NCBI RefSeq assembly: GCF_000412675.1
Contig: NC_021505.1
Span: 3,714,501-3,778,500 of the forward strand
Direction of reading: 5' to 3'
Length of the DNA: 64,000 bases
Origin: Pseudomonas putida NBRC 14164
GTDB lineage: Bacteria > Pseudomonadota > Gammaproteobacteria > Pseudomonadales > Pseudomonadaceae
Positions 17,271 through 25,175 of the stretch are shown here, piece by piece. Position 1 is the stretch's first letter, and the number at the start of each line of letters is the position of its first letter. The notes below the pieces were generated by a model, which searched no databases, had not been told where the DNA came from, and saw nothing but the letters and a program-made list of their open reading frames with translations. A program made the translations under genes and the position numbers.

Positions 17271-17939
17271 ATGTCCGCAGCCCCCCGCGAACCCCGCAAG
17301 GACGGCGCCGTCACCCGCACCCGCATCCTCGAAGCCGCCGGCGAACTGTTCGCCGCGCTCGGCTATGCCGAAACCAGCAACAAGGCCGTTGCGGCCAAGG
17401 CCGAAGTCGACCTGGCCTCGATCAACTACCACTTCGGCAGCCGCAACGGCCTGTACCTGGCCGTGCTTGACGAGGCCCGCAAACGCTTCCTCGACCTCAG
17501 CGACCTGCAGCGCATCACTCAAGGCAACCACGCGCCAGCCGAAAAGCTGCGCGTGCTGGTGGAACTGGTGGTGCACAAGGCCACCCAGGATCGGGACAAC
17601 TGGCATTTGCGGGTTCTGGCCGCAGAAATCCTCGCGCCCAGCCCTCACGGCCAGGCGCATCTGCAGGCCGCCGCACCACTGCGCCTGTCATTGCTCAAGG
17701 GGCTGTTCAGCGAGGTCAGCACCATCCCCGTCGACGAACCGGCCCTGACCCGCTGCATCCTGTGCGTCACAGCGCCGTGGGCAATGCTGCTGATCGGCCC
17801 GCGCGGCGGCTCCGGGGCGCTGCACGAGATTCTGCAGATGCCCGGCGAGGCCGTTGCAGCGCAGCTTTACCGCTTTGCCCTTGCTGGCCTGCAAGACGCT
17901 GGCCAGCAGCATGCCCAGGCCACCCCCCCCCCCAGCTGA
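17271..17939 (+). CDS. TetR/AcrR family regulator (CerR-type C-terminus)
   Basis: A 222-residue regulator. The helix-turn-helix is RTRILEAAGELFAALGYAET, then VDLASINYHFGSRNGLYLAV (residues about 17-64). The C-terminal ligand domain resembles the CerR/DUF1956 group. It lies directly before, and probably controls, the DHA2 exporter gene starting at 17950. The last codons contain an unbroken run of 11 C residues (17923-17933); loss of one C would remove the TGA at 17937-17939 from frame and fuse the regulator in frame to the exporter. An AT-rich operator-like region lies upstream. Confidence 0.88.
   Translation: MSAAPREPRKDGAVTRTRILEAAGELFAALGYAETSNKAVAAKAEVDLASINYHFGSRNGLYLAVLDEARKRFLDLSDLQRITQGNHAPAEKLRVLVELVVHKATQDRDNWHLRVLAAEILAPSPHGQAHLQAAAPLRLSLLKGLFSEVSTIPVDEPALTRCILCVTAPWAMLLIGPRGGSGALHEILQMPGEAVAAQLYRFALAGLQDAGQQHAQATPPPS
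17923..17933. repeat. Homopolymer tract of 11 C inside the 3' end of the TetR gene
   Basis: Eleven consecutive C residues encode Pro-Pro-Pro after ATP in the regulator. Such tracts are prone to slippage. The reading frame of the downstream exporter is +1 relative to the regulator and is open through this tract, so a minus-one or plus-two slip joins the two proteins. Confidence 0.9.
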
Positions 17940-17949
17940 GGTAAGCACC

Positions 17950-19464
17950 GTGCAACCTGTATCCACTGATACCTCCCCCGCCGCAACGGATGCGCAAACC
18001 TCCATTCCACTGCTGCTGGCAGCGCTGATGTTGGTGATGTTCCTGGCCGCCCTCGACCAGACCATCGTCTCGACCGCACTGCCAACCATCGTCAGCGACC
18101 TCGGCGGGCTGCGCTGGCTGTCGTGGGTGGTCACCGCTTACCTGCTGGCCTCCACGGTAGTGGTACCGCTGTATGGCAAGTTCGGTGACCAGTTCGGCCG
18201 CAAGCGTGTCCTGCAGGTGGCCATCGTGCTGTTCCTGCTGGGCTCGGCCTTGTGTGGCGCAGCACAGGACATGGCCCAGCTGATCGCCTTCCGCACCCTG
18301 CAAGGGCTGGGTGGCGGCGGCTTGATGGTGGTGGCGATGGCCGCCATCGGTGATGTCATCCCGCCTGCCGAACGTGGCCGCTACCAGGGCCTGTTCGGTG
18401 GCGTGTTCGGCCTGGCCACCGTGGTAGGGCCGCTGATCGGCGGTTTTCTGGTCGAGCAGCTGTCGTGGCACTGGATCTTCTACATCAACCTGCCCCTGGG
18501 CCTGCTGGCGCTGCTGGTGATCGGCAGCGTGTTCCGCCCGCACGTGGCGTTGGTACGGCATACGGTGGACTACATCGGCGCGTTCTTCCTTACCGTGGCA
18601 TTGGCTGCCCTGGTGCTCATCACCAGCCTCGGCGGCAGCCTGCTGGCGTGGAAGTCGCTGGACATGCTGTGCCTTGCGCTGTTCGCCTTGATCGGCCTGG
18701 TCGGCTTCGTCCTGGAACAACGCCGCGCCGTCGAGCCAATCATGCCGCTGCACCTGTTCCGTCACCGGACCTTCGTGCTTGCCGGGCTGATCGGTTTCAT
18801 CGTCGGGGTGTCGCTGTTCGGCGCCGTCACCTTCCTGCCGTTGTACATGCAGGTGGTGAAGAACGCCACGCCCACCAGTGCCGGGCTGCAGATGCTGCCA
18901 CTGATGGGTGGCCTGCTGGTGGTGTCGGCGGTTACCGGGCGGCTGATCAGCCGCTGGGGGCGTTACCGGGTGTTCCCGATCATCGGCACCCTGCTGCAAG
19001 TGATTGCCCTGGGCCTGCTCAGCCGGCTACAGCTGGACACGCCCATGGCGCTGATGAACCTGTACATGGGCTTGCTGGGGGCCGGCCTGGGTATGGTCAT
19101 GCAGGTGCTGATCCTGGCCGTGCAGAACAGCGTCGAATTGCGCCACATGGGCGTGGCCACCTCCGGGGCCACCTTGTTCCGCTCGATTGGCGGCGCCATC
19201 GGTGTGTCGCTGTTCGGCGCGTTGTTCTCGCACAGCTTGCTGGGCGGCCTGGGCAGTGACTTCGCCGCCAGTGCCGGGGGTGCCGCGAGCCTTTCGCCGG
19301 CCGCCGTGCATGCCCTGCCCACGGCCCTGCAGCACAGTTACCTGCAGGCGTTTTCCGGGGCAATGCATGGTGTGTTCCTGCTGGCCGGGGTGATCACCAG
19401 CGTGGCTTTCGCACTGTCCTGGCTGCTGCGCGAGGTGCCGCTGCGCAAGGCCACGCAGGCGTGA
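17950..19464 (+). CDS. MFS transporter, DHA2 family (14-segment MDR type)
   Basis: A 504-residue inner-membrane exporter. I chose the GTG at 17950 (VQPVSTDTSPAATDAQ) because GAGG lies 9 bases before it and just behind the TetR stop; the frame is open further upstream only across the TetR end. Motifs: FLAALDQTIVSTALPTIVSD (motif D1), GDQFGRKRVLQ (motif A) and VVGPLIGGF (motif C). It is typical of EmrB/MDR_C-type antiporters for toxic hydrophobic compounds. It is co-oriented with, and likely repressed by, the TetR product 10 bases upstream. Confidence 0.9.
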   Translation: MQPVSTDTSPAATDAQTSIPLLLAALMLVMFLAALDQTIVSTALPTIVSDLGGLRWLSWVVTAYLLASTVVVPLYGKFGDQFGRKRVLQVAIVLFLLGSALCGAAQDMAQLIAFRTLQGLGGGGLMVVAMAAIGDVIPPAERGRYQGLFGGVFGLATVVGPLIGGFLVEQLSWHWIFYINLPLGLLALLVIGSVFRPHVALVRHTVDYIGAFFLTVALAALVLITSLGGSLLAWKSLDMLCLALFALIGLVGFVLEQRRAVEPIMPLHLFRHRTFVLAGLIGFIVGVSLFGAVTFLPLYMQVVKNATPTSAGLQMLPLMGGLLVVSAVTGRLISRWGRYRVFPIIGTLLQVIALGLLSRLQLDTPMALMNLYMGLLGAGLGMVMQVLILAVQNSVELRHMGVATSGATLFRSIGGAIGVSLFGALFSHSLLGGLGSDFAASAGGAASLSPAAVHALPTALQHSYLQAFSGAMHGVFLLAGVITSVAFALSWLLREVPLRKATQA

Positions 19465-19642
19465 ACACAGGTCGACAGGCCTTCAGGCAGATGGCGAGCA
19501 GCTACCCCGAGCGGCACTGCCCCGCACCGCCTCGGCTGTTTTCCGGTACAGCACGCCTGTAGACCATGCAGACAAATCCGCCATCCCCAACCGATGACGG
19601 ACTATCCTGTGAAACGGGCTTTCTGCCCGGTGGAGGTGTGCC

Positions 19643-20116
19643 ATGCGTACGTTCACGTGGAGTTACCTGCTGGTGCTGTTGTGTGCCGCATCCGCAGCCC
19701 AGGCGCAGTCGGTAGTGCCGCTCAAGGGCCAGAGCAGCCAGCAGATGCAACTGGACATCAACGATTGCAATACCGTCGCTACCAACGCCGCGAACAGCAC
19801 CGCGACGTCCAGCGAAGCCCATGTCGGTGGCCGGGTGCGTGGGGCAGCAGCAGGCGCCGCCGCAGGTGCCGTGGGCGCGCAAGTGCGCGGCAACCAGCAC
19901 GAGGAGCTGTATGACCGGGCCAGTGACGATGCCAAACAGCAATACCGGCAGAACCGTGCCGGCGAAACGGCCGCCGCCGGTGCGGCGGTAGGCGGCATGC
20001 GCCAGCGTCAGGACCGGCGACAGGATCGGCGCAGCCAGGACCAGGCCAAAACCCAGGCCCATGCCAGTGCCTACAGCGGTTGCCTGCAAGGGCGCGGTTA
20101 TCAGGTCAACCCTTGA
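19643..20116 (+). CDS. Periplasmic/outer-membrane glycine-zipper protein
   Basis: A 157-residue protein with a clear signal peptide (SYLLVLLCAASAAQAQS, cleaved about residue 22) and a strong GGAGG ribosome site before ATG 19643. The middle has a glycine-zipper segment (GGRVRGAAAGAAAGAVGAQVRG, about 62-83) and a second one (ETAAAGAAVGGMRQRQ). Gly-zipper segments insert in membranes or self-associate. A Cys at about 42 (NDCNTVA) and one near the end (SGCLQGRGYQV) could form a disulfide, a pattern common in YMGG-like Gly-zipper proteins. Function unknown; an envelope role is inferred. Confidence 0.78.
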   Translation: MRTFTWSYLLVLLCAASAAQAQSVVPLKGQSSQQMQLDINDCNTVATNAANSTATSSEAHVGGRVRGAAAGAAAGAVGAQVRGNQHEELYDRASDDAKQQYRQNRAGETAAAGAAVGGMRQRQDRRQDRRSQDQAKTQAHASAYSGCLQGRGYQVNP

Positions 20117-20164
20117 TCAGCGGGCACGCCATGCTCCTGGATCGCGCAGCATGGCGTGCCAGCC

Positions 20165-21076
20165 TCAGAACTTCGCCAGTTCTTCCCGGCAAAACTCCAC
20201 AAACAACTGTGCAGGCTTGGTCAGTTGCACCCGCTTCAACCACGCCGCCGCCAGCCCCGACAGCGCCACCGGCTCGGCGATATCCAGCAGGGCCAGGCGC
20301 TGGCCGTCGTAGGTGTATTCCGAATGCGGTCGGGTCACCAGCAGCGAAAAACCGAAACCCTGCCCGACCATGCCCCGCACCATCTCGATCGACGGTGAGC
20401 TGAAGACGATGTTCGGCGTCAAACCCATCTCGTTAAACAGGCTGACGAAGTAGGTGCGGCTGGGAGCCACGTCCAGCAGGATCATCGGCTCCGGGCACAG
20501 GTCACGCAGCGATACCTGGGCCTGGCCGGCAAAGCGGTGGTTTTCTGGCAGCAGCACGTAAGGTTTTTGCGGCGGCATCAGCGGCTCGGCTTCGATGGTG
20601 CCGTCCAGGTCATGATCGTAGAGAAACGCCAGGTCGAACGTTCCGGCCGTCAGGCCCTGGATCAGCTCCTGCTGCTCGCCGTCGCGCAGGCGGATATCCA
20701 CGCCTGGGTAACGCTGGCGGAAGGCGGCGATCAGGCGCGGCAGATACAACGGTGCCACGGTTTCGAAACAGCCGATGTCGATCTGCCCGGCGACGGTGTC
20801 GTTGTCAGCCAGGGCGTTCTGCTCGAACTCGTGGGCCATCTGCAGCAGGGATCGGGTCTTGGCGTAGAAACGCTTGCCGCTGGGCGTCAACGACACACCC
20901 TGGGCATGGTGGCGAATGAACAGCTGCACGCCGAAACTTTCTTCCAGGCTCTTGATGGCCGTGGAAATGGACGGCTGGGCGATGTACAGCTGGCGAGAGG
21001 CTTCGGCAACGCTACCGGCCTCCACGGTGGTGACGAAGTACTTGAGTTGTCGCAGGGTATAGGCAGCCACGGGCAC
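20165..21076 (-). CDS. LysR family transcriptional regulator
   Basis: A 303-residue regulator with N-terminal helix-turn-helix TLRQLKYFVTTVEAGSVAEA, then AQPSISTAIKSLEESFGVQL. The effector-binding domain begins at about 95 (GQIDIGCFETVAPLYLPRLI) and has the complete two-lobe pattern (FDLAFLYDHDL, then SIEMVRGMVGQGFGFSLL). The CynR/OxyR-like layout suggests control of nitrogen-compound or organic-acid genes. It is divergent from the VOC gene at 21286 (209 bases apart), a possible target. Confidence 0.88.
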   Translation of the reverse strand: MPVAAYTLRQLKYFVTTVEAGSVAEASRQLYIAQPSISTAIKSLEESFGVQLFIRHHAQGVSLTPSGKRFYAKTRSLLQMAHEFEQNALADNDTVAGQIDIGCFETVAPLYLPRLIAAFRQRYPGVDIRLRDGEQQELIQGLTAGTFDLAFLYDHDLDGTIEAEPLMPPQKPYVLLPENHRFAGQAQVSLRDLCPEPMILLDVAPSRTYFVSLFNEMGLTPNIVFSSPSIEMVRGMVGQGFGFSLLVTRPHSEYTYDGQRLALLDIAEPVALSGLAAAWLKRVQLTKPAQLFVEFCREELAKF

Positions 21077-21285
21077 CTCTTTGACGCCGGTTTGGGCGCG
21101 CAGGGATCATGCCTGACACTTTAACCCCGCTGGCTGGCGGACGGGGGCCGGGTGATGAAGGATTTACCTATGGCTTGAGCAGTTTTTTTGTAGAGCGATC
21201 GCCCGAGCCGGGGAACAGCTGCTGGCCAAATACTCCCGAACGTCTTTACTGATACCCAACGGCCTCAGCATTACGGTGTACGCCT

Positions 21286-21693
21286 ATGAAGATCGTGGTC
21301 ACCAGCATTCTTGTCGACGACCAGGCCAAGGCCCTGGCCTTCTACCACTACGTACTCGGTTTCGAGCCCAGGCACGACATCCCCATGGGCCGGCACCGCT
21401 GGCTGACGCTGACCTCCCCCAACGATCCCAACGGCGTCGAGCTGTTGCTGGAGCCCGACGCGCACCCGGCGTCCAAGGTGTACAAGGCGGCGCTCAAGCA
21501 GGATGGCATCCCCGCCACCTCGTTTGGCGTGCGCGATATACAGGCCGAATACACCCGCCTCTGCGCGGCGGGTGTGCAGTTCACCCAGCCGCCCACCGAC
21601 CTAGGCCCCGTCACCGTGGCCGTGTTCGATGACACCTGTGGCAACCTGATCCAGATCGCCCAGAAACACAGACAGCCCCACGCGCACCAATAA
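21286..21693 (+). CDS. VOC family protein (glyoxalase-like)
   Basis: A 135-residue vicinal-oxygen-chelate protein that starts MKIVVTSILVDDQAKALAFY, matching the first beta-alpha unit with Phe-Tyr at the end. GRHRWLTLTSPNDPNGVELL carries the second metal-ligand region. The third strand ends with DTCGNLIQIAQ, where the usual Glu ligand is Gln, so metal binding may be altered. It resembles the GLOD4/PhnB-like single-domain proteins whose reactions are mostly unknown. It is followed 9 bases later by an uncharacterised gene, probably cotranscribed. Confidence 0.82.
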   Translation: MKIVVTSILVDDQAKALAFYHYVLGFEPRHDIPMGRHRWLTLTSPNDPNGVELLLEPDAHPASKVYKAALKQDGIPATSFGVRDIQAEYTRLCAAGVQFTQPPTDLGPVTVAVFDDTCGNLIQIAQKHRQPHAHQ

Positions 21694-21702
21694 GGAAAAC
21701 AG

Positions 21703-22272
21703 ATGCGCCACGAATTCAGCGAAGTACTGAACGACCTGGTCGATTACTTTCTGCTTGGCGATATCCAGTTGCTCGAACGTTTCAAGCAGGAGCATGAGCT
21801 ACCGGACGACCTCGCCTACGCCTTTACCCATGGTGACATCGGCGACAAGGCGGTACGCGAAGGCGTCGTGCTGCCGCTGGCGGGGGTCGACAACCTGCCC
21901 TACCGCATTCTGTTCACCCTCGATGGCCATACCCCGGCCCTGCGCGAAGCTGGCAGCCGCCTGAAGCACCGGCGTAATGGCTATGTTTTGCGGGTCGAGC
22001 ACGGTGCGCTGATGCTGTACACCTGGCGCATCCTGCAGCACTTCACGCCCAAGACCCTGGGTGACCTGATTGCCCGCTACCAGGTGCCGGGGCGGCCGAT
22101 CATCGAGCTGGACAATGGCTGGTATGACGTGGAGGTACTGGCGGGGGCGCTGGTGCGCGACGGGTTGTACGAGCCGGCGTTCGAGTTCGTGCTGAAGAAG
22201 CGCTGGAGCCGGGGTGAGGCCGCGCAGGTGGATACCGGGTATGCCTTTGGCCTGCGCGGCTACTTCGATTGA
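21703..22272 (+). CDS. Uncharacterised protein (189 residues)
   Basis: A soluble 189-residue protein with no signal peptide or membrane segment; AAGGA lies before ATG 21703. I do not recognise the family. Features: an acidic helical N-terminus (FSEVLNDLVDYFLLGDIQLL), a central region with aromatic residues (VEHGALMLYTWRILQHF), and ELDNGWYDVEVLAG near 138, which looks like the core of a beta structure with an inward-facing Trp-Tyr. It follows the VOC gene by 9 bases, so it likely forms a two-gene unit. It may be an immunity-like or ligand-binding protein, but nothing decides this. Confidence 0.7.
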   Translation: MRHEFSEVLNDLVDYFLLGDIQLLERFKQEHELPDDLAYAFTHGDIGDKAVREGVVLPLAGVDNLPYRILFTLDGHTPALREAGSRLKHRRNGYVLRVEHGALMLYTWRILQHFTPKTLGDLIARYQVPGRPIIELDNGWYDVEVLAGALVRDGLYEPAFEFVLKKRWSRGEAAQVDTGYAFGLRGYFD

Positions 22273-22280
22273 TTAGTGGG

Positions 22281-22386
22281 CTGTACCGGCCTCTTCGCGG
22301 GCTCGCCCGCTCCCACAGGTACAACACAAGCCGTGAAATCTGTGTTGTATCTGTGGGAGCGGGCGAGCCCGCGAAGAGGCCAGCAC
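22281..22386. repeat. Paired REP palindrome
   Basis: Inverted GGCCTCTTCGCGGGCTCGCC elements with about 31-base perfect arms, between the convergent 189-residue protein gene and the MHS transporter gene. Confidence 0.8.
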
Positions 22387-22402
22387 AACTGCCCCATCAG
22401 TC

Positions 22403-24082
22403 TCAGGTGTGGTTGATATCCCGGTCCTTGGTCTCCGGCAGGAAGAAGATCCCCAGCACCGCCGTCATTACCGCGATCACAATCGGGTACCACAAGCCGT
22501 AATAGATATCCCCGGTCGCCGCCACCATGGCAAACGCCACCGTCGGCAGGAAGCCGCCGAACCAGCCATTACCGATGTGGTAAGGCAGCGACATCGAGGT
22601 GTAGCGGATACGCGCCGGGAATAGCTCGACCAGCCAGGCAGCAATCGGGCCGTAGACCATGGTCACGTAGATCACCAAAATGGTCAGCAGCAACAGCACC
22701 ATCGGGTAGTGGATCTTCGCCGGGTCGGCCTTTTCCGGGTAGCCGGCTTCTTTCAACGCACCACTCAAGGTGGCAGTAAACGCTTCACTCTGCACCTTGA
22801 AGTCCGCTGCGGCCATGCTGCTGCCTTCAAAGCTCGGCAGCACCCGCTCACCAATGCGAATCTGCGCCACGCTGCCAGGTTCGGCCGCCTGGTTGGTGTA
22901 GGGAATGGCGCGCTTGGCCAGCAGGCTCTTGGCGATGTCGCAGGAGCTGGTGAATTTGGCCTTGCCCACCGGGTCGAACTGGAACGCGCACTGACCAGGG
23001 TCAGCCACTACCACGACCGGGTTCTGCTCCTGGGCGACGAACACGTCCGGGTTGCCGTACTCGGTCAGCGCCTTGAAGATCGGGAAATAGGTCAGCGCAG
23101 CGATGATGCAGCCGGCCATGATGATCTTCTTGCGGCCAATGCGGTCGGACAGGCTACCGAAGATGATGAAGAACGGCGTGCCGATCAGCAACGAGCCGGC
23201 AATCAGCAGGTTGGCCGTCTGCGGCTCGATCTTGAGCATCTGCAACAGGAAGAACAGCGCATAGAACTGCCCGGTGTACCACACCACGGCCTGGCCGGCG
23301 GTGCCGCCCAGCAGCGACATGATCACCACCTTGAGGTTGTCCCAACGGGCGAACGACTCGGTCAGCGGTGCCTTGGATGCCTTGCCCTCGGCCTTCATCT
23401 TCATGAACACCGGCGACTCGTTGAGCTGCATGCGGATGTACACCGAAATCGCCAGCAGCAGGATCGACAGCAGGAACGGCACCCGCCAGCCCCAGGCCTC
23501 GAACACCTCAGTACCCATGACCGTGCGGCAGCTCATGATCACCAGCAGCGACAGGAACAGCCCCAACGTGGCTGTGGTCTGGATCCAGGCGGTGAAAAAG
23601 CCGCGACGGCCCTTGGGCGCATGTTCGGCCACATAGGTGGCCGCGCCGCCGTACTCCCCCCCCAGGGCCAGGCCCTGCAGCAACCGCAAGGTAATCAGGA
23701 TGACCGGCGCGGCCACGCCGATCGCGCTGTAGCTCGGGAGCAGGCCCACCAGCGCGGTAGACAGGCCCATGATCACAATCGTGATAAGGAACGTATGCTT
23801 GCGCCCGATCATGTCACCCAGGCGGCCGAACACGATTGCCCCGAACGGCCGTACGGCAAAACCGGCGGCAAAGGCAAGCAAGGCGAAGATGAACGAGGTG
23901 GTTTCATTGACACCGGCAAAGAAGTGCTTGGCGATGATCGCGGCGAGGGAGCCGTACAGGTAGAAGTCGTACCATTCGAACACCGTGCCCAGGGATGAGG
24001 CGAAGATGACCTTGCGCTCCTCCTTGGTGATACCGCGTTGGGGCGCGCTACTGCCCGTGGATGCGCTGTCGAGAACCGCCAT
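22403..24082 (-). CDS. MFS transporter, metabolite:H+ symporter (MHS) family
   Basis: A 559-residue inner-membrane importer. The start FASSLGTVFEWYDFYLYGSL is the hallmark of the MHS family (KgtP, ShiA, ProP), and GRLGDMIGRKHTF is the family loop motif, followed by GLALGGEYGGAATYVAEHAP. It should take up a carboxylic acid or zwitterion with protons. Family members are usually 430-450 residues; the extra length is a hydrophilic insert of about 110 residues (roughly 335-450, with SSCDIAKSLL and two Cys) between two membrane segments of the C-terminal half, probably periplasmic. The substrate is unknown. No regulator is adjacent. Confidence 0.87.
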   Translation of the reverse strand: MAVLDSASTGSSAPQRGITKEERKVIFASSLGTVFEWYDFYLYGSLAAIIAKHFFAGVNETTSFIFALLAFAAGFAVRPFGAIVFGRLGDMIGRKHTFLITIVIMGLSTALVGLLPSYSAIGVAAPVILITLRLLQGLALGGEYGGAATYVAEHAPKGRRGFFTAWIQTTATLGLFLSLLVIMSCRTVMGTEVFEAWGWRVPFLLSILLLAISVYIRMQLNESPVFMKMKAEGKASKAPLTESFARWDNLKVVIMSLLGGTAGQAVVWYTGQFYALFFLLQMLKIEPQTANLLIAGSLLIGTPFFIIFGSLSDRIGRKKIIMAGCIIAALTYFPIFKALTEYGNPDVFVAQEQNPVVVVADPGQCAFQFDPVGKAKFTSSCDIAKSLLAKRAIPYTNQAAEPGSVAQIRIGERVLPSFEGSSMAAADFKVQSEAFTATLSGALKEAGYPEKADPAKIHYPMVLLLLTILVIYVTMVYGPIAAWLVELFPARIRYTSMSLPYHIGNGWFGGFLPTVAFAMVAATGDIYYGLWYPIVIAVMTAVLGIFFLPETKDRDINHT

Positions 24083-24441
24083 GGGTTGCCTCCGTCATGT
24101 CGTCATACAGGCCGGAGCACCTCACAACCACTTCACCGTCGCACCCAGGCCCTGGGGCTTGCTTTGGTTGCGCGAAGCACGACGAGGCGGGCCGCCTCGG
24201 ATCGCAGCAAGGTAAATGAAGCATAATCGGGATTGCCGGGATATCCACCCGCCTGGCCATACACAAGAGGGCGGCATGAACGAGACGGCATCACCGGGTG
24301 GGCTGCCAATGACAGTGCTGCGGCGATGAAACCAATGAAGAACAGTGGGGCGTAGAGGGCGGGCATGCAGCAGCTGTAGCGGCACATCACGGACTTTTGT
24401 GGGAGCGCCAGCCGTCAAGACCGACTATGTCCGCAAAGGCA
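24083..24441. other. 359-base region of uncertain content
   Basis: No convincing gene. On the minus strand a short frame (24390 to 24133, 85 codons) encodes a hydrophobic start (ALYAPLFFIGFIAAALSLAA) followed by an Arg-rich end with no family resemblance that I can see; it may be a small membrane protein or chance. The region begins exactly where the truncated alpha/beta hydrolase stops, so it may be what replaced the missing hydrolase body. Confidence 0.4.
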
Positions 24442-24684
24442 TCACCGCAAACTGCCCGGATGCGCGTCCGAACGGCCAAAGCCCAAGCGGTCGTAGGCGA
24501 TTACCCGGTGCCCGGTGGCTTGCGCCAACTGCGCTGGGAAGTCGCGCCACAACGGCACACACCCCAGCGAATCATGCAGCAGGACAATGGGCGCCCCCTG
24601 TGCCTGCAACGGCGTCCAATCCTGGGCGAACAACTTGCCTTGCGCGGTGTCGACCCAGTGCTCGCGCATGTGCAGGTCGCTCAT
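24442..24684 (-). pseudogene. Truncated alpha/beta hydrolase (N-terminal fragment)
   Basis: Eighty codons that match only the first third of an alpha/beta hydrolase: HWVDTAQGKLFAQDW, the oxyanion strand IVLLHDSLGC, and AYDRLGFGRSD before the nucleophile elbow. The frame then ends in TGA right after HPGSLR. The nucleophile Ser, acid and His, expected over the next ~190 residues, are absent in all frames of the following DNA, so a deletion or replacement rather than a point mutation is likely. The start overlaps the VOC stop by 4 bases, showing that the two formed one operon. Confidence 0.75.
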
Positions 24685-25100
24685 ACCGCCTCCGCTACCG
24701 GCCCCTTCAACTCGACCTGGTTGCCATCCGGGTCGTAGCAGTAAAGCGACGGTCCCTCGCCTTCAGCGCCATAACGCTTTTCTGCCGGTTCCACTTTTAC
24801 CCCGGCGGCTTCCAGGTAGGCGATCAAGGCGGCCTCGTCGAACGGCTCGATACGCAGACAGAAATGGTGCAGGTTGCGCCCTTCCAGCCCCGGCGCCGCC
24901 CCGCCTGGCCGCCCCAGCGGGCCGTCCAGGGCCACCAGGTCGATCATCGCCGTGCCCGTGGCGAGGTGCACCATGCCCAGGTCTTCGCGCACGCGGCTGA
25001 CATGGCAACCGAGCAGCTCGGTGTAGAAGGCAACACTGCGCGGCAGGTCGCTGACCCGCAGAACAAGATGATCTATGTGCTTGATAGCGAACGGTCGCAT
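24681..25100 (-). CDS. VOC family protein (glyoxalase/FosA-like)
   Basis: A 139-residue vicinal-oxygen-chelate protein. Candidate metal ligands: His in IDHLVLRVSD (about 10), His in GRNLHHFCLRIE (about 78-79) and Glu in NQVELKGP (about 131); YCYDPDGNQVEL is the usual last strand of glyoxalase-type members. The group covers 'virulence protein'-type dioxygenase/isomerase homologues with unknown substrates. It is coupled by a 4-base overlap to the truncated hydrolase downstream. Confidence 0.85.
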   Translation of the reverse strand: MRPFAIKHIDHLVLRVSDLPRSVAFYTELLGCHVSRVREDLGMVHLATGTAMIDLVALDGPLGRPGGAAPGLEGRNLHHFCLRIEPFDEAALIAYLEAAGVKVEPAEKRYGAEGEGPSLYCYDPDGNQVELKGPVAEAV

Positions 25101-25175
25101 ACCGGGCTCCTTGTGCCGTGAGTGCGAATAGTTTCGCCACCATAGCCCAGCTTCGCCCGGAGTGAACAGAACCAG

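Noticed and set aside
17854..17949. Earlier start for the DHA2 exporter inside the TetR gene
   Set aside because: The GTG at 17950 has a GAGG ribosome site and gives a normal N-terminus; the upstream part encodes only the TetR end in another frame. It matters only if the C tract slips.
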